Source of the DNA: Dactylosporangium sp. AC04546
GTDB lineage: Bacteria; Actinomycetota; Actinomycetes; Mycobacteriales; Micromonosporaceae
Reading direction: 5' to 3'
NCBI RefSeq assembly: GCF_022095675.1
Contig: NZ_JAHYSG010000202.1
Location: 1-10,519, forward strand
Length of the DNA: 10,519 nt
Below the pieces are notes generated by a model. That model made no database searches. It was given only the letters and a program-made list of their open reading frames with translations, and was not told where the DNA came from. Positions 1 to 7,052 of this stretch are shown one piece after another; the first letter of the stretch is position 1, and each line of letters opens with the position of its first letter. The position numbers and the translations under genes were made by a program.

Positions 1-177
1 CCACCCCCACTCCCGGCCCACCAGGCACCCGGCACCCCTCGGCGCTCGCGCATGCCGTGTCACCCGCACTGGCCCGGCGCCGGCCTGCCCGGCGCCCACG
101 GCACACACCCTGGCTCGGCGGAGCACCTGTCGCACACCACCCCTTTCCGACCCGCCGCCCACCTCAACCAAGGCGCC
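1..177. other. No gene recognised at the window's left edge
   Basis: This is C-rich sequence on the plus strand with no ORF that looks like a known protein. Plus frame 1 is open from base 1 to a TGA at 181-183, giving about 60 residues rich in Pro, His and Ala with no recognisable motif. It could be the tail of a gene entering from the left, but nothing supports that. I treat the stretch as probably non-coding DNA lying 3' of the giant minus-strand gene. Confidence 0.4.
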
Positions 178-235
178 CCATGATCGTGGGAAACATCTGG
201 CTGCCATGACAGCCAAAACTCTCCCTTGATCATGG
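178..235. repeat. 58-bp nested palindrome (REP-like intergenic element or hairpin)
   Basis: Three pairs of complementary arms share one centre of symmetry at 206.5. The outer arms are CCATGATC (178-185) and GATCATGG (228-235). The middle arms are GGGA (188-191) and TCCC (222-225). The inner arms are TGGCTG (198-203) and CAGCCA (210-215) around a 6-nt loop. The unpaired stretches are also symmetric, 2+2 and 6+6 nt. The element is AT-richer than its surroundings and lies 52-109 nt past the stop of the giant minus-strand gene. It could therefore form an mRNA 3' hairpin. I recall TTGATCATG-type intergenic repeats in Micromonosporaceae genomes, but could not check this copy against them. Confidence 0.75.
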
Positions 236-286
236 CGCGGGGCGCGCGGCCGACCCGGCAAAGTGGGTGGCGGCCCAGGCGGAGCG

Positions 287-3200
287 TCAGCGCATGTCGC
301 GGTAGGCGCCGCGCAGGCGGTCCAGGCGCCGGCGCTGCTCGTACGTCGCGCCCAGGCTGATCAGCAGGATGCCCGTCCCGGTGTACAGCAGGAGCTGCAT
401 CCACCACGGCAGGTCGATGCGCACCAGCTCGTTGATCGTGGCGATGACCGTCACCGCGGCGCCCACCGCGACCGGGGCCTTCTGGCGGCGGACGGCGCCG
501 ATGGCCACCGTGATCACCGCGGCCAGGATCAGCAGCACGCGGCGCAGCTCGGGCGACTCGGTGTCGACGACCGCGATCACCAGGCTCGGCGCGAAGCCGG
601 CGACCAGGGCCGGGCCGTAGGCGAGCCAGCTGCCGAGCTCCGGGCGGTTGCGGATCTCGATCAGGCCGGTGATCAGGGCCAGGGCGGCGAACGGCAGCGT
701 GTACGCCTCGGGGAGGGCGACCTTGACGGTCACCAGCAGCAGCCAGATCGCGAGCAGCTCGGCGACCGACGCGGCGATGACGAGGATCGTGCGCTGCCGG
801 CCGCTGCGCCCCTTGCGGGCCGCGGACAGGCCCAGGATCGCGCCGAACGCGGTCAGGGCGGCCGCGGTGTGGGCCGGCGAGCCGAGGGTGAGCAGCACGG
901 CGATGACGGCGCCGGAGTAGCCGGCGGCCTCGATCGTCATCGCCTCGCGGGTGATGGTCGGGGAGGGCCGCAGCCGGGGCAGCGCCGCGCCCAGCACCAG
1001 CAGCAGCGTCGCCATGATGAGCAGCGGGAACGCGCACTGCTTGAGGCTCAGGCCGGACGCCAGGCCGGCGGCCAGCGCGAAGCCCTGCGCGGTCGACGCG
1101 GCGACGTGCCAGCCGAGCATGCGGCCGTTGGAGGTGCGGCCCCAGATGCCGGCGACCGCGCCGACCACGACCGAGCCGGCCAGCCAGGTCAGGGTCTGCG
1201 AGCGGGTCGCGAGGCTGCCCGAGCCGCCCGCGCCGGCCGCCATGACCGCGATCGCGAAGACCAGCCGGCGCGCGTTGAGCATCAGGGTGGCGTCCGGGCC
1301 GCCCGGGTCGGGGGGCACGGTCAGCGCCAGGCCGAGGCCGGCGATCGTGGCCACCAGCAGGGCCAGCGTGGGCTGCACCGGCCACGGCGCCTGGAGCGCG
1401 GCGGGGGCGATGAGCAGGGTGAGCGCCGCGCCCGGCACGACAATCGCCACCGCCCGGTTGGCGACGGCCTGGCCGGTGCCGCCGAGCCCGACCGCCATGA
1501 GCGCACCGGCGACGGTGAGCAGGAACGCGCCCAGGACGTGGGTGTTGTTGCCCGCGTAGCGGCTCAGGTCGCCCAGGTCGGACGCGGTCGCGGGGGTGCC
1601 GGTCCAGGGGTGCAGGACCCAGCGGTACGGGCCGGCGAGCGCGGCCAGCACCGCGGGCGCGATGAAGACCACCACGACGGCGGCCGGCACGCCGGCGGCC
1701 ATCGCCACGCCGAGCGCGAAGTTGCGCGGCGTCCGCCGCCGCTGCCAGCGCCCGGAGAACGCGCCCTCACGGTCGGGGCGGAACCCGCGCGTCGGCTCGT
1801 ACTCGTCGCCGGGCTCGTACCGGGTCGCCCGCAGCAGCTCGGCGAGCACGCCGAGCAGGGCCGCCGCGGCGGCGTAGACGACCGCGCCGTCGCGCTGCGC
1901 GACGAGGGCAGCCAGGGCGGTCGCGGTCGCGGAGGCGGCGACGCCGGTGGTGACGTACGGCAGGTAACCCGGCGCCTGCTGCGCCCCGGCCGCGGCGACG
2001 GCCAGGCCGACGGCGCTGGTCGCCAGGCCGGCGATGAGGATCGTGCTGGTCCGGTCGGGGTACAGGCCGCCGACCATGGCCGCCGCCGCGCCCGCGAAGG
2101 CGAACAGCGCGCCGGCCACGGCGGCGCCGCCGACCAGCGTGAGCGGGCCGTCGTCGGTGGTGTCGCCGCGGCGCTGCGCGACCACGCGGGCCAGGACCGC
2201 GATGAGGGCGGCGCTGACTCCGAGGGCCGCGAGGGTGCCGGCGGTGGCGCCGGGCCGCACGAGGCTCGCGCCGGCCGCGAACAGGCCCGCCACCAGCGCC
2301 GCGCCGAGCCGCGTGGTGGCGCCCCGCCAGCTGCGCGCGACGCTCGCCCAGGCCGCGATGCCGGTGGCCGCGAGCCAGCCGAGCACCATCGGCGCCTGCC
2401 AGCCCAGCCCGAGCCCGACCGGGGCGCCGAGCGCCGCCAGGGCCACCGCGGCCGCGGCCGTGTCGTCGCCGAACGGCTGCGGCAGCGCGATCGCGGCGGC
2501 GCCGGCCAGCAGGAGCAGCGCGATCGGCACCTGCCAGCCGAACGAGACCAGGTCGGTGGCGGTGGCCAGCCACTCGGCGCCGAGCTTCGCCTCCCACGGC
2601 GGGCCGGCCGCGCGGATGACGCCGATCGCGCCGACGACCGACAGGGCGCCGGCGTAGACGCCGGTGCCGAGCCCGACCGCGGCGGCGCCGGCGACCGGGC
2701 CGCGGCGCCAGCCCACGGGCAGCGTGCGGGCGGCGACCGCGACGGCGAAGACGAGCAGGGCGAGCGTGACGACCTCGATGCCGGTGGCGGCGAGGGAGAC
2801 GGCGCGGGCGACGGCGCCGATGGCCGCGATGGTCACGGCGGCCGCGGCCGCGTCGGCGCCGGTGAACTCCATGCCGAAGGTCTGCCGGTCGTCGATGTGC
2901 GGCGCGGCCCACAGCATGCCGGCGGCGATGAGCATGAGCACGGCGATGACGAGGTCGATGGTCGTGGCGCCGCTCACGACGACCGCCGCGATGGCGACCG
3001 CGACCGCGCCGGCGGTGGCGCCGACGAGCAGCGGCACGCTCTGCTCACCCCGGGCCACCTGCGTGATCGCGGCGAAGCCGAGCGTGACGGCGAGGGCGAG
3101 GTAGCTCAGCACCAGCACGACGGTGGCGCCGCCCGCGAGGTCGCCGAAGACGATGGCGGCGCCGGACGCCGCCGCGCCGGGGAACGCGAAGAGGGCGCCG

Positions 3201-5239
3201 CCGGCGGCGGCGTCGGACACGATGCGCCCGACCCGGGTCGGCTGGGTGCCCTCCGGGCGGTTCATCCGGGGCAGGACGGCGATCGCGGCACCGGCGACGG
3301 CGATGGTGAGCAGCGTGATGGTGGTGGCCGCCGGGCGGGCCAGGCTGGCCGCGGCCGCGTACAGGCCGAGGACGAGCGCCGCGCCGAGCAGGATCCAGGC
3401 GGTGCGGGTGGCGCGCACCCGCAGCGAGTAGGCGCCGGCCGCGACGGCGCCGGAGACCGCGAGCGTGGGGACGGTCAGCCAGCTCAGCCCGAGCGCGGCG
3501 GGCGCGATGAGCACGGTGACCGCCGCGCCGACGACCGCGACGTCGGTGCGCAGGGCCACGTCCCCGCGCAGCACCAGCACGCCGGCGCCGGTGAGCAGCA
3601 GCGCGGCCAGGACGTACTGCCAGCCGTTGGGGCCGACGGCGAGGTCGACCCGGGTCCGGTAGTTCTCCTCGACGGCCTCCCAGACCGGCCACACCGCCCG
3701 CAGCGGGGCCGCGACGCCCGCCGCCACGTTCGCGGCGAGCAGCAGCCCGCCGACGACGGCGGCGACCGTGACCGCGCTGCGCGGGCCGCGGCGGGCGTCG
3801 GCCGGCATCGCCGCCACCCCGAGCGCGGCGACCGCCACGGCGACGGCCAGGAACAGCAGCGTGAGGCCGGGGAACGCGACCGCGCCGACGCGGGCGACCG
3901 CCGCGACGACGGCCACGGTGGCGATGCCGGCGGCGAGGTCGGGCACGCCGCCGCGGCGCCAGGACAGCGAGCCGGCGACGCCGACCCCGGCGGCGAGCAG
4001 CGTGACGCCTGCGGCCCGGACGGTCTCCGGCAGCGCGTCGGTGGTCGCGAGCGCGACGAGCGCGGCGCCGAGCGCGACCGCGAACGCGAGGGCGAACAGG
4101 GCCCAGGCCATGTCGCGCATGAGGGCGTCGGCGATGCGGTTGGTCCTGCCGGTGTGCGCCGGCTCGTCCTCGGCGGCGGCGTCGTCCTGGTGGGCGTCGA
4201 GGCGTCGCTGTACCGACTGCTTCAACGCCACCGCGAACCCGAGGTCGATGAGGGCCACGCCCGACAGCGCCAGCGAGAGCCCGGTCGCGCCCTTGATGGC
4301 GTCCGACGCGAGCAGCGGCAGCACCGGCTGCAGCGCGATGAGGGTGGCGTACCGCGAGGCGATGAGATGGCTCTGCATGCTGTACACGGCGGCGACGCCG
4401 GCCGTGGCGAGGCACACGATGCCGAGATAGACGCTGAACTCGATCCGGTCCGCCCCGAGCAGCTTCTCGGAGCGCACGACGTACCCGTCGAGCAGCACGA
4501 GCAGCAGCGCGACCGACGCGACCGTCTCGGCCGTGGCGCTCAGCCCGCGGCGGACCAGCACGAGCGGCAGGGCGAGCGCGACGGCGGTGATGAGGGCCAG
4601 CGACACGACCCGGCCAACGGTGCCGATCGTGCCGAACGCGTCGACGGTCAGGACGATCGCGGCGCCGGCGAGCAGCAGGCCGCCGAGGGCCAGCACCGAT
4701 GCCTGCATGCTCGACTGGGTGGCCTCGGGCTTGTCGGCGGCCGGGCCGTTGCCGTCGTCCCCGCCGCGGCGGCGCATCTGCGGCAGCGGCGCGATGCGGG
4801 GCCGCTCCGGGGCCAGGACCGGCGGGTGGACCCCGGCGCCGGTCGGCGTGTCGCTCGTGTGGCCGCTCTCGACCGCGTGCGGGGCGCGGGGCGAGAACCG
4901 GTGCTGCTCGGTCGGCGCCTGGTAGACGGCCGGCGGTGCGCTCTCCACGGGCGGTGTCTTGCGCAGCAGCGGGAGGCGGCGGGGCTTGGCGGCCTGCTCG
5001 GCCTCCATCTGCGTCCGGACCTTGCGGCGCAGGCTGTCGCGCTGGGCGGAGGCGTGAGCGAGCTGGAGGCGCAGCGCCTTGGTGTCGTCCGTCAGGTCGC
5101 GTTTCTTCTGCTCCAGCGAGGCGACCATCCGCTGGAGCATGGCGAGGTTCGCCGCGTCGGGGTCGTGCGGGCGGCCGCAGTTGCGGCAGCCGGCCTCGGT
5201 GGCGGGGCCACCGCATGCCGGGCACGGATACGTGTCCAC
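287..5239 (-). CDS. Giant multi-pass membrane protein with N-terminal zinc ribbon (SCO7613 C-terminal-domain-like)
   Basis: The product has 1650 residues and no assigned function. Residues 1-25 form a zinc ribbon with two CxxC knuckles (C6/C9 and C18/C21). Residues about 31-83 are charged and look like a coiled coil. Residues 84-178 are Pro/Ala/Arg-rich and probably disordered. From about 179 to 1630 the chain is nearly continuous hydrophobic segments, roughly 40 by eye, broken by short charged loops near 341-375, 1140-1172 and 1472-1484. Segments around residues 520, 882 and 1207 start related modules, so the membrane part grew by duplication. The C-terminus (RRQKAPVAVGA, then LGATYEQRRRLD) and the 'GLSATAETVA...LLLDGYVVR' stretch resemble actinobacterial SCO7613 C-terminal-domain membrane proteins. 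The GTG start at 5239 has a strong GGAGGAG Shine-Dalgarno 4 nt upstream, and the zinc ribbon begins at residue 6. The zinc ribbon is probably cytosolic, which is inference. Transport, scaffolding or envelope roles are all open. Confidence 0.9.
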   Translation of the reverse strand: MDTYPCPACGGPATEAGCRNCGRPHDPDAANLAMLQRMVASLEQKKRDLTDDTKALRLQLAHASAQRDSLRRKVRTQMEAEQAAKPRRLPLLRKTPPVESAPPAVYQAPTEQHRFSPRAPHAVESGHTSDTPTGAGVHPPVLAPERPRIAPLPQMRRRGGDDGNGPAADKPEATQSSMQASVLALGGLLLAGAAIVLTVDAFGTIGTVGRVVSLALITAVALALPLVLVRRGLSATAETVASVALLLVLLDGYVVRSEKLLGADRIEFSVYLGIVCLATAGVAAVYSMQSHLIASRYATLIALQPVLPLLASDAIKGATGLSLALSGVALIDLGFAVALKQSVQRRLDAHQDDAAAEDEPAHTGRTNRIADALMRDMAWALFALAFAVALGAALVALATTDALPETVRAAGVTLLAAGVGVAGSLSWRRGGVPDLAAGIATVAVVAAVARVGAVAFPGLTLLFLAVAVAVAALGVAAMPADARRGPRSAVTVAAVVGGLLLAANVAAGVAAPLRAVWPVWEAVEENYRTRVDLAVGPNGWQYVLAALLLTGAGVLVLRGDVALRTDVAVVGAAVTVLIAPAALGLSWLTVPTLAVSGAVAAGAYSLRVRATRTAWILLGAALVLGLYAAAASLARPAATTITLLTIAVAGAAIAVLPRMNRPEGTQPTRVGRIVSDAAAGGALFAFPGAAASGAAIVFGDLAGGATVVLVLSYLALAVTLGFAAITQVARGEQSVPLLVGATAGAVAVAIAAVVVSGATTIDLVIAVLMLIAAGMLWAAPHIDDRQTFGMEFTGADAAAAAVTIAAIGAVARAVSLAATGIEVVTLALLVFAVAVAARTLPVGWRRGPVAGAAAVGLGTGVYAGALSVVGAIGVIRAAGPPWEAKLGAEWLATATDLVSFGWQVPIALLLLAGAAAIALPQPFGDDTAAAAVALAALGAPVGLGLGWQAPMVLGWLAATGIAAWASVARSWRGATTRLGAALVAGLFAAGASLVRPGATAGTLAALGVSAALIAVLARVVAQRRGDTTDDGPLTLVGGAAVAGALFAFAGAAAAMVGGLYPDRTSTILIAGLATSAVGLAVAAAGAQQAPGYLPYVTTGVAASATATALAALVAQRDGAVVYAAAAALLGVLAELLRATRYEPGDEYEPTRGFRPDREGAFSGRWQRRRTPRNFALGVAMAAGVPAAVVVVFIAPAVLAALAGPYRWVLHPWTGTPATASDLGDLSRYAGNNTHVLGAFLLTVAGALMAVGLGGTGQAVANRAVAIVVPGAALTLLIAPAALQAPWPVQPTLALLVATIAGLGLALTVPPDPGGPDATLMLNARRLVFAIAVMAAGAGGSGSLATRSQTLTWLAGSVVVGAVAGIWGRTSNGRMLGWHVAASTAQGFALAAGLASGLSLKQCAFPLLIMATLLLVLGAALPRLRPSPTITREAMTIEAAGYSGAVIAVLLTLGSPAHTAAALTAFGAILGLSAARKGRSGRQRTILVIAASVAELLAIWLLLVTVKVALPEAYTLPFAALALITGLIEIRNRPELGSWLAYGPALVAGFAPSLVIAVVDTESPELRRVLLILAAVITVAIGAVRRQKAPVAVGAAVTVIATINELVRIDLPWWMQLLLYTGTGILLISLGATYEQRRRLDRLRGAYRDMR
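1340..3682 (-). repeat. Internal protein-level repeat modules of the giant membrane protein
   Basis: Three regions of the protein share the same landmarks. Copy A is about residues 520-691 (nt 3167-3682), copy B about 882-1053 (2081-2596), and a more diverged copy C about 1207-1300 (1340-1621). A and B share a Trp that opens the module, then GWQ at 539-541 and 901-903, LGLxW ending at W587 and W947, ASLxRP at 631-636 and 991-996, and GALFAF at 681-686 and 1043-1048. The offset is constant at 360-362 residues. Copy C retains LLIAPAAL (1275-1282), matching VLIAPAAL at 576-583. The resemblance was seen at protein level; I did not align the DNA. Confidence 0.7.
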
Positions 5240-5243
5240 GCCA

Positions 5244-5250
5244 CTCCTCC
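5244..5250 (-). promoter_or_regulatory. Strong Shine-Dalgarno of the giant membrane protein gene
   Basis: On the minus strand this reads GGAGGAG, followed by TGGC and then GTG (5239-5237). It is the best ribosome-binding site in the window and fixes the GTG start. The codons that follow immediately encode the zinc ribbon. Confidence 0.85.
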
Positions 5251-5325
5251 CCCGGGTCCCGACCGGGGCGGCCGCTGCGCGCGGTCACCCCGGGTCGTTC
5301 ACGCCTTACTGGGAAGAATGCCTTG

Positions 5326-5343
5326 TTTCGCCGATCGACGAAA
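5326..5343. promoter_or_regulatory. Near-perfect 18-bp palindrome, candidate operator or hairpin
   Basis: The plus strand reads TTTCGCCGATCGACGAAA. Its reverse complement matches at 16 of 18 positions, with a single C/A mismatch pair flanking the self-complementary CGATCG centre. It lies about 87-104 bp upstream of the giant gene's GTG and 45-62 bp past the ugd stop. A regulator site controlling the giant gene and a 3' hairpin of the ugd transcript are both possible. No clear -35/-10 pair was identified beside it. Confidence 0.4.
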
Positions 5344-5344
5344 G

Positions 5345-5359
5345 CGAACCGCTCGTTCG
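5345..5359 (-). terminator. Small hairpin after ugd, possible weak terminator
   Basis: The arms CGAAC (5345-5349) and GTTCG (5355-5359) flank a 5-nt loop, 29 nt beyond the ugd stop. Together with the adjacent 18-bp palindrome it could form two stem-loops in series in the ugd 3' region. There is no U-tract, as is usual in actinobacteria, and the 5-bp stem is weak. Confidence 0.3.
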
Positions 5360-5387
5360 GGAGTTTCCAGGCAGATTCGGGTCAGGC

Positions 5388-6809
5388 TCAGCTCACGACC
5401 GGGCGGCCCATGCCGCGGTACTCCCAGCCGGCCGCCACCCAGACCGCCGGATCGAGGCAGTTACGGCCGTCGATGACCTTCTTGCCCGTGACGAGCGGGC
5501 TGAGCGTGTTCGGGTCCGTGTTGCGGAACTCCTCCCACTCCGTCAGCACGCAGACCAGGTCGGCGCCGGTGACGGCGTCGTTGAGGGTCTTGGCGTAGGT
5601 GACGTCGCCCACGTCGTTGCGGGCGTTGTCCATGCCCTCCGGGTCGTAGACGGTGACGTCGGCGCCGGAGCGGGACAGCTTGCGCACCACCGACAGGGCC
5701 GGCGAGTCGCGCACGTCGTCGGAGTTGGGCTTGAAGGTGGCGCCCAGCACGGTGATCCGGGTGCCGGCCAGGTCCGGACCGGCCGGCCCGTACTGCCGGC
5801 CGAGCAGCTCGGCGGAGAGCTGGACGATCTTCTGGCGGCGGCGCTGGTTGATCAGGTCGACCTCGTGCAGGAACCGCAGCGCCTCGCCGACGCCGAGCTC
5901 CTGGGCGCGGGCCTGGAACGCGCGGATGTCCTTCGGCAGGCAGCCGCCGCCGAAGCCGACGCCGGCGCGGAGGAACTTGTTGCCGATGCGGGCGTCGTAG
6001 CCGATCGAGCGGGCCAGCTGCGTGACGTCGGCGCCGGCGGCCTCGCAGACCTCGGCCATCGCGTTGATGAACGAGATCTTGGTGGCGAGGAAGGCGTTGG
6101 CGGCGACCTTGACCAGCTCGGCCGTGGCGAAGTCGGTGACGACGACCGGGACCTCGCGGTCCTCGGTGAGGGCCAGGTCGAAGACGCCCTTGTGGGCCGA
6201 GTACAGCATGCCGGTGGCCCAGTCGGACTTGACGCCGAAGATGACCCGGTTGGGGCGCAGCACGTCCTCGACGGCGACACCCTCCTGGAGGAACTCGGGG
6301 CTCCAGGCGACCTCGATGCCCAGGTCCTCGGCCGCGTGCCGGCCGACCAGGTTCTCGATCCACTCGGCGGTGCCGACCGGGACGGTCGACTTGCCCACGA
6401 TGAGGGCCTTGCGGGTCAGGTGCGGCGCCAGGTTGCTGACGGCGCTCTCGACGTGCGACAGGTCGGCGGCCATGCCGTCGGGGCGCTGCGGGGTGCCCAC
6501 ACAGATGAAGTGGATGTCGCCGAACTCGGCGACCTCCTCGTAGGAGGTCGTGAACCGCAGGCGGCCGGCGGAGAGGTTCTTGCGCAGCAGCTCGTCGAGG
6601 CCGGGCTCGTGGAACGGCACGTCACCGCCGGCCAGCTTGGCGATCTTGGCCTCGTCGATGTCGAAGCCCAGCACCTCGTACCCCAGCTCCGCGAAGCAGA
6701 TGGCGTACGTCGCGCCAAGGTAGCCGGTACCGAGGAAGGTCAGCCGGGGCCGGGCCGCCCCTGACGGCGCCGCAACGACGGGTGGGGTGCTCGGGTACGC
6801 GATGGTCAC
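5388..6809 (-). CDS. ugd: UDP-glucose 6-dehydrogenase
   Basis: This cytosolic enzyme of the UDP-glucose/GDP-mannose dehydrogenase family oxidises UDP-glucose twice with NAD+ to UDP-glucuronate, a precursor for envelope glycans and other uronic-acid sugars. The product has 473 residues. The N-terminal Rossmann domain begins with GTGYLG (27-32) and carries acidic D50 at the end of the second strand. STVPVGT lies at 141-147. The middle helix contains ELVKVAANAF (231-240). The catalytic cysteine is C290 in GFGGGCLPKD (285-294). The C-terminal UDP-binding domain begins near 350 with VLGATFKPNSDDVRDSP (354-370). The GTG start at 6809 is chosen because GGAG lies 7 nt upstream; an in-frame GTG at 6881 would add 24 residues but has no Shine-Dalgarno. 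The roughly 20 residues before the Rossmann fold are a non-catalytic extension. The gene is alone on its strand between two intergenic gaps. Confidence 0.95.
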   Translation of the reverse strand: MTIAYPSTPPVVAAPSGAARPRLTFLGTGYLGATYAICFAELGYEVLGFDIDEAKIAKLAGGDVPFHEPGLDELLRKNLSAGRLRFTTSYEEVAEFGDIHFICVGTPQRPDGMAADLSHVESAVSNLAPHLTRKALIVGKSTVPVGTAEWIENLVGRHAAEDLGIEVAWSPEFLQEGVAVEDVLRPNRVIFGVKSDWATGMLYSAHKGVFDLALTEDREVPVVVTDFATAELVKVAANAFLATKISFINAMAEVCEAAGADVTQLARSIGYDARIGNKFLRAGVGFGGGCLPKDIRAFQARAQELGVGEALRFLHEVDLINQRRRQKIVQLSAELLGRQYGPAGPDLAGTRITVLGATFKPNSDDVRDSPALSVVRKLSRSGADVTVYDPEGMDNARNDVGDVTYAKTLNDAVTGADLVCVLTEWEEFRNTDPNTLSPLVTGKKVIDGRNCLDPAVWVAAGWEYRGMGRPVVS

Positions 6810-6934
6810 GCCTTGTCTCCGCTCGATCGAGGTCTGCGCCGCCAACCCGCCCGCTTCCCCCGCACGATTTCCCGCAAACACCCGAAAGAACGGACACTTG
6901 TGGCGTATGGGACCACGTCTGGCCGACGTTGCTT

Positions 6935-6956
6935 CGGCGAGGATAGTCCCTCGCCG
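6935..6956. promoter_or_regulatory. Palindrome in the ugd / acyl-CoA dehydrogenase divergent region
   Basis: Perfect 8-bp arms CGGCGAGG (6935-6942) and CCTCGCCG (6949-6956) flank a 6-nt centre, ATAGTC. The site sits near the middle of the 243-bp gap between the two divergent starts (6809 and 7053). On the minus strand a TATCCT (6946-6941) that fits a loose TANNNT -10 falls inside it. A regulator bound here could therefore block ugd transcription. No good -35 partner is visible, so the promoter part is tentative. Confidence 0.45.
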
Positions 6957-6991
6957 GCCGGTGCGCTTCCGGCTCCTTCGTTACTCGCCGG

Positions 6992-6997
6992 TATGCT
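6992..6997 (+). promoter_or_regulatory. Candidate -10 element of the acyl-CoA dehydrogenase gene
   Basis: TATGCT fits the actinobacterial TANNNT -10 pattern and would place transcription start near 7004, leaving a leader of about 49 nt. The leader includes the GAGGGGG Shine-Dalgarno at 7041-7047. No convincing -35 hexamer lies 17-18 nt upstream. Confidence 0.3.
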
Positions 6998-7052
6998 CAC
7001 CCTCGCAGGCTCCTGAACGCCTGCTCAGGTCCGTTGTGACGAGGGGGTTGTC

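Noticed and set aside
1..183. Tail of a plus-strand gene entering from the left in frame 1
   Set aside because: The roughly 60 residues show no domain and only moderate third-position bias. There is no way to support coding from this fragment.
3045..5288. A 747-codon minus-strand open frame overlapping the giant gene in another frame
   Set aside because: The product is Arg/Pro/Gly-rich low-complexity sequence, typical of the wrong frame of a GC-rich gene.
263..5476. A 1737-codon plus-strand open frame opposite the giant membrane protein gene
   Set aside because: Its translation is Gly/Arg/Asp/Gln-rich with no motif, whereas the minus strand has a zinc ribbon, membrane segments, a strong ribosome site and internal repeats. 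Long antisense open frames are expected opposite very GC-rich genes.
5079..6764. A 561-codon plus-strand frame antisense to ugd
   Set aside because: It has no motif and lies opposite a complete dehydrogenase with all catalytic residues.
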